Source: Candidatus Aquicultor sp. (GTDB lineage: Bacteria > Actinomycetota > Aquicultoria > Aquicultorales > Aquicultoraceae). Taken from it: 64,000 nt of DNA. Made by a program: the position numbers and the translations under genes. Of the stretch, positions 61,554-64,000 are shown in pieces. The notes beneath the pieces are model-generated. The model made no database searches. It was not told the DNA's origin and saw only the letters and a program-made list of their open reading frames with translations. Location of the stretch: positions 62,001 to 126,000 of the forward strand of contig DASXVE010000025.1 in assembly GCA_036504445.1 (NCBI GenBank), in the 5' to 3' direction. The stretch's first letter is position 1. Each line of letters opens with the position of its first letter.

Positions 61554-62921
61554 TTACCGCGCTCCCCGGCCGGTCAGCAATACCTTGATTGTCTTTAAAG
61601 CGATTTGAACGTCGAGAAAAACCGACTGGTGATAGATGTAGATAAGGTCATACTTAAGTTTATTCCGCGCGTTCGTTGCGTAGCCGCCGCTAATCTGTGC
61701 AAGACCGGTTACCCCAGGTTTCACCTTAAAGCGTTCGACATAGCCCGGAATTTCTCCTTTGAACTTTTTAACAAAGAACGGTCGCTCCGGCCGCGGCCCG
61801 ACAAAGCTCATCTCACCGGCAAGCACATTAATGAGCTGCGGCAGCTCGTCGATACGAGACTTGCGCAGCACGCGCCCGACCGGCGTTATGCGCCCGTCGC
61901 CTTCACTTGCCAGAATCGGGCCGGTCTGCAGTTCGGCGTCGGCGACCATCGTGCGGAATTTGAAGATATAAAACGGCCGCTCGAACTGGCCGACGCGCTT
62001 CTGCTTGAAGATGATCGGTCCCGGGGATGTCACTTTGATCGCAATCGCCGCAATGATCATAAATGGAGCCGTGATAACAAGAACGGCAAGCGCGATAATC
62101 ACGTCGAGAATGCGTTTAACCAAGTAAATCCAGCTCGCTACCGGCCCCCGGGTAAGCTCTACCAGCGGAATGTCGCTGAGCATGGTGTGATCGACCTTAC
62201 CGATGTATATCTCATAAAAATCCGGAATAACTTCAAGGCGCACGTTCTTTGCGGCCGAGCGCGCGAGCTCCTCAAGCGTCTCGCGGTGCGCAGCCGGAGA
62301 AGCCACAACCACCCTATCGACATTTTGTGCGTGAATGACCGGCACCAGATCGTCGAGTGTGCCGATGACCCGCGTCCCGTCGCAGTCAACCGATGTGCCG
62401 AGGGATTGCTTATCGTTACAGATAACGCCGACAATCTCGTAGCCCCAAGCTGCTCGGTTCTTAAACTCCTGAATGATCTCGTTGGCGGCCTCGCCTTTGC
62501 CGACGATAAGCACGCGCTGCGTCGGCCACTTAATCTTAAAGACACGCGCCGCAATAATTCGCCAGCCGCTTAAGAACAGGATTTGCGTAACCCACGTAAT
62601 AATAAAGACCGGGCGGGGAAATGAGAAGAACCGGCTAAAGAAGGTCAAGAATACGTTTAAGACCAGGCCAAGCGTGACCGATTTGGATATCGCCATAAAG
62701 ATATCCCAGCTGTCGCCCATCGACTCGGCCTCATAGACATCGTATACGTAAAAGACGATGAGCTGCACAATCGTAATGATGATGGCAAGGCTCGTATACG
62801 CCTGGAAATTGAAGCGCGGCAGAGTTCCCTCAAAGCGGATAAGAAACGCCGCGATGATCGCCAGGTTGATAAAGACTGCATCGATTATGATTGACAGAAC
62901 AGCCCATTGTTTACGGTTCAG
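61554..62921 (-). CDS. Polyprenyl glycosylphosphotransferase (WcaJ/PglC-type sugar transferase)
   Basis: 455 residues when read from CTG 62921; the first ATG/GTG/TTG in frame is at 62768 and would cut off one and a half helices. AGGGAGG lies six bases before the CTG. Five hydrophobic helices, a CoA-binding-like domain (RVLIVGKGEAANEIIQEFKNRA) and the catalytic domain KRILDVIIALAVL...GPIIFKQKRVG, PFYIFKFRTM, SRIDELPQLINVLAGEMSFVGPRPERP. Starts glycan assembly on undecaprenyl phosphate. Overlaps the GT4 stop. Confidence 0.9.
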   Translation of the reverse strand: MNRKQWAVLSIIIDAVFINLAIIAAFLIRFEGTLPRFNFQAYTSLAIIITIVQLIVFYVYDVYEAESMGDSWDIFMAISKSVTLGLVLNVFLTFFSRFFSFPRPVFIITWVTQILFLSGWRIIAARVFKIKWPTQRVLIVGKGEAANEIIQEFKNRAAWGYEIVGVICNDKQSLGTSVDCDGTRVIGTLDDLVPVIHAQNVDRVVVASPAAHRETLEELARSAAKNVRLEVIPDFYEIYIGKVDHTMLSDIPLVELTRGPVASWIYLVKRILDVIIALAVLVITAPFMIIAAIAIKVTSPGPIIFKQKRVGQFERPFYIFKFRTMVADAELQTGPILASEGDGRITPVGRVLRKSRIDELPQLINVLAGEMSFVGPRPERPFFVKKFKGEIPGYVERFKVKPGVTGLAQISGGYATNARNKLKYDLIYIYHQSVFLDVQIALKTIKVLLTGRGAR

Positions 62922-64000
62922 CTGAAACCTCCCTGTAGAGAGCTAATAACTTCTCGATCATAACATCTATTGAAAACTCGGTTTCAAACCGCTGCTTCGC
63001 TTGACACCCAAGCCGTTCGCAAAGCGCATCGTCTTCGAATAGTTTTTGGATGGCGCCTGCAAGCGCCGGTACATCTTTCGGCGGAACAACAAGCCCTGAG
63101 ACGCCGTCTTTGTTAACGAACGGCACGCCGGTCGGCAGATTCGTGCTTACTACCGGCTTGCCGCATGCATGCGCCTCGAGCTGTACCAGACCGTATGCCT
63201 CGCTCGACTCAACCGACGGCAAAACGAATACATCACACGCATGGTAATAAGCTGCAAGCTCCTCGCTTGAAAGGGTGCCGACAAACGCGATTTTATCGGT
63301 TATGCCAAGCTCCCTGGCCAACTTCCTAAGCTCGGGGCCGAGTTCGCCGTCGCCGGCGATGATGAGCTTACCGTCGATATCCTTCCAGGCGCGTACCAGG
63401 CACTCGACACCCTTATAGTAGATGAGACGCCCAAGAAAGAGCGCGATTTTCGAGCCGTGCTCTTTGCGCAGCTCGTCGGCCCGTGCCTGTATTTTAGGCG
63501 TAAGCTTGAGCCAATCGGTCGGGACGCTAAACGGTATAACCGTGCACTTCTCTTTTACCTTTCGCAGGTAAGGTGAGCTCGCAATTAAATTCGGCGAGCT
63601 CGTGATGATGCGATCGGCTCTATCGAGAAATCTCTCGAGAAACGGATTATAGAACTTTAGGAGTACCTTTTGGCGAATGATGTCGCTGTGGTACGTTACC
63701 ACCAGTTTACCCTTCGGCCGGGCAATCAAGAACGCTATCTCCCCTGTGGGGTTTGGAAAATGCAGGTGGTAAATATCGCTTCCGCTTGCTTTGAGCTGCC
63801 CGATAAACCCCGGAGCCATCGGCGTCGAACGAAGCCTGCCCAAGCTCGCGACTTTGGTCACCTTAATGCCGTCGATATACTCGGTTACCGCTTTCGGCGC
63901 CTCGTTTGCGACCAACACTTCCACATCAATGCTATCCTGCAAGCCCGTAGCGTACATACGCACCACGTTTTCGACGCCGCCAATATGGGGGTAGTACAAT
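62911..64000 (-). CDS. Glycosyltransferase family 4 (N-terminus beyond the window)
   Basis: The visible 362 residues begin YYPHIGGVENVVRMYATGL, close to the true N-terminus of GT4 enzymes; the start lies past the right edge. Donor-site motifs: RLIYYKGVECLVRAW, SSEAYGLVQLEAHACGKPVVST. Transfers a sugar to a lipid-linked or surface glycan. Its end overlaps the CTG-started sugar transferase by 11 bases. Confidence 0.92.
   Translation of the reverse strand, partial: LYYPHIGGVENVVRMYATGLQDSIDVEVLVANEAPKAVTEYIDGIKVTKVASLGRLRSTPMAPGFIGQLKASGSDIYHLHFPNPTGEIAFLIARPKGKLVVTYHSDIIRQKVLLKFYNPFLERFLDRADRIITSSPNLIASSPYLRKVKEKCTVIPFSVPTDWLKLTPKIQARADELRKEHGSKIALFLGRLIYYKGVECLVRAWKDIDGKLIIAGDGELGPELRKLARELGITDKIAFVGTLSSEELAAYYHACDVFVLPSVESSEAYGLVQLEAHACGKPVVSTNLPTGVPFVNKDGVSGLVVPPKDVPALAGAIQKLFEDDALCERLGCQAKQRFETEFSIDVMIEKLLALYREVSAEP

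Noticed and set aside
61605-62573. 322-codon rightward frame opposite the sugar transferase
   Set aside because: Antisense to conserved catalytic motifs; residue content (His/Arg-rich) is typical of a shadow frame.

Overview
The window reads as a chromosomal segment of an anaerobic, Gram-positive-type bacterium, most likely a deep-branching actinobacterial lineage. The evidence is mixed: the order tmk-holB-ricT, an Asp23/AmaP/DUF2273 envelope-stress cluster, RsbV/RsbW partner-switch proteins, Rex, TatA/TatC, and a topoisomerase I with a lysine/alanine-rich tail. The anaerobic reading rests on a two-subunit [4Fe-4S] fumarase, a B12-dependent ribonucleotide reductase, tungstate uptake with pterin-cofactor maturation, a full selenocysteine insertion system and a 15-haem cytochrome. 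Archaeal-like genes also occur (archaeal-type TopA, archaemetzincin). The lineage is an inference; no rRNA is present.

Layout. 1-1060: 3' part of recQ. 1.4-5.2 kb: tRNA-Thr(CGT), a vWA/PP2C/kinase triad of the TerY-P (yegL/yegK/yegI) type, a second copy of the first 19 nt of the tRNA, a truncated integrase and a truncated chemoreceptor; this looks like a decayed genomic island. 5.8-14.7 kb: ricT, holB, tmk, a LmbE-family deacetylase, fumarase, malate dehydrogenase and topA. 14.9-24.3 kb: an eleven-gene leftward molybdenum/tungsten block (tupABC, a mobA-fdhD fusion, moeA, a small protein, mobB, moaA, moaC, MOSC, mogA) preceded by a candidate Moco/Tuco riboswitch with a partial duplication and by a truncated molbindin. 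24.5-30.5 kb: LysR and Rrf2 regulators, DUF1858, an SDH-type membrane serine protease, class II RNR and a geranylgeranyl-reductase-like flavoprotein. 30.6-35.5 kb: Asp23/AmaP cluster, 15-haem cytochrome and a divergent AhpD-like gene.

35.6-38.4 kb: a second decayed island at the 3' end of tRNA-Sec, with a GNAT toxin/antitoxin-like pair and a broken integrase. 38.4-43.2 kb: tRNA-Sec, selB, selA and selD; SelD is itself read through an in-frame UGA (Sec15). 43.2-46.0 kb: HD protein, hypB, hypA, tatC, tatA. 46.2-53.1 kb: a stress region with rsbV/rsbW, archaemetzincin, a phosphoribosyltransferase, six KGG-repeat hydrophilin genes and two ATP-grasp ligases. Sigma-B-type promoters (GTTTAA-13/14-GGGTAA/T) precede four KGG genes and the RimK-like ATP-grasp gene, and a weaker one precedes rsbV. 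53-64 kb: DUF72, a TPR protein, a low-complexity anchored protein, an amidohydrolase, a prenyl synthase and its degenerate paralogue, rex, and the start of an exopolysaccharide locus (ligase-TPR fusion, sugar-phosphate transferase with an apparent CTG start, and a GT4 running off the right edge).

The best candidates for undescribed biology are the sigma-B-like regulon linking KGG repeat proteins to an ATP-grasp ligase, the duplicated Moco/Tuco leader over a complete tungsten-pterin operon, and the two tRNA-associated islands. All functional assignments are by reading motifs; no database search was run.
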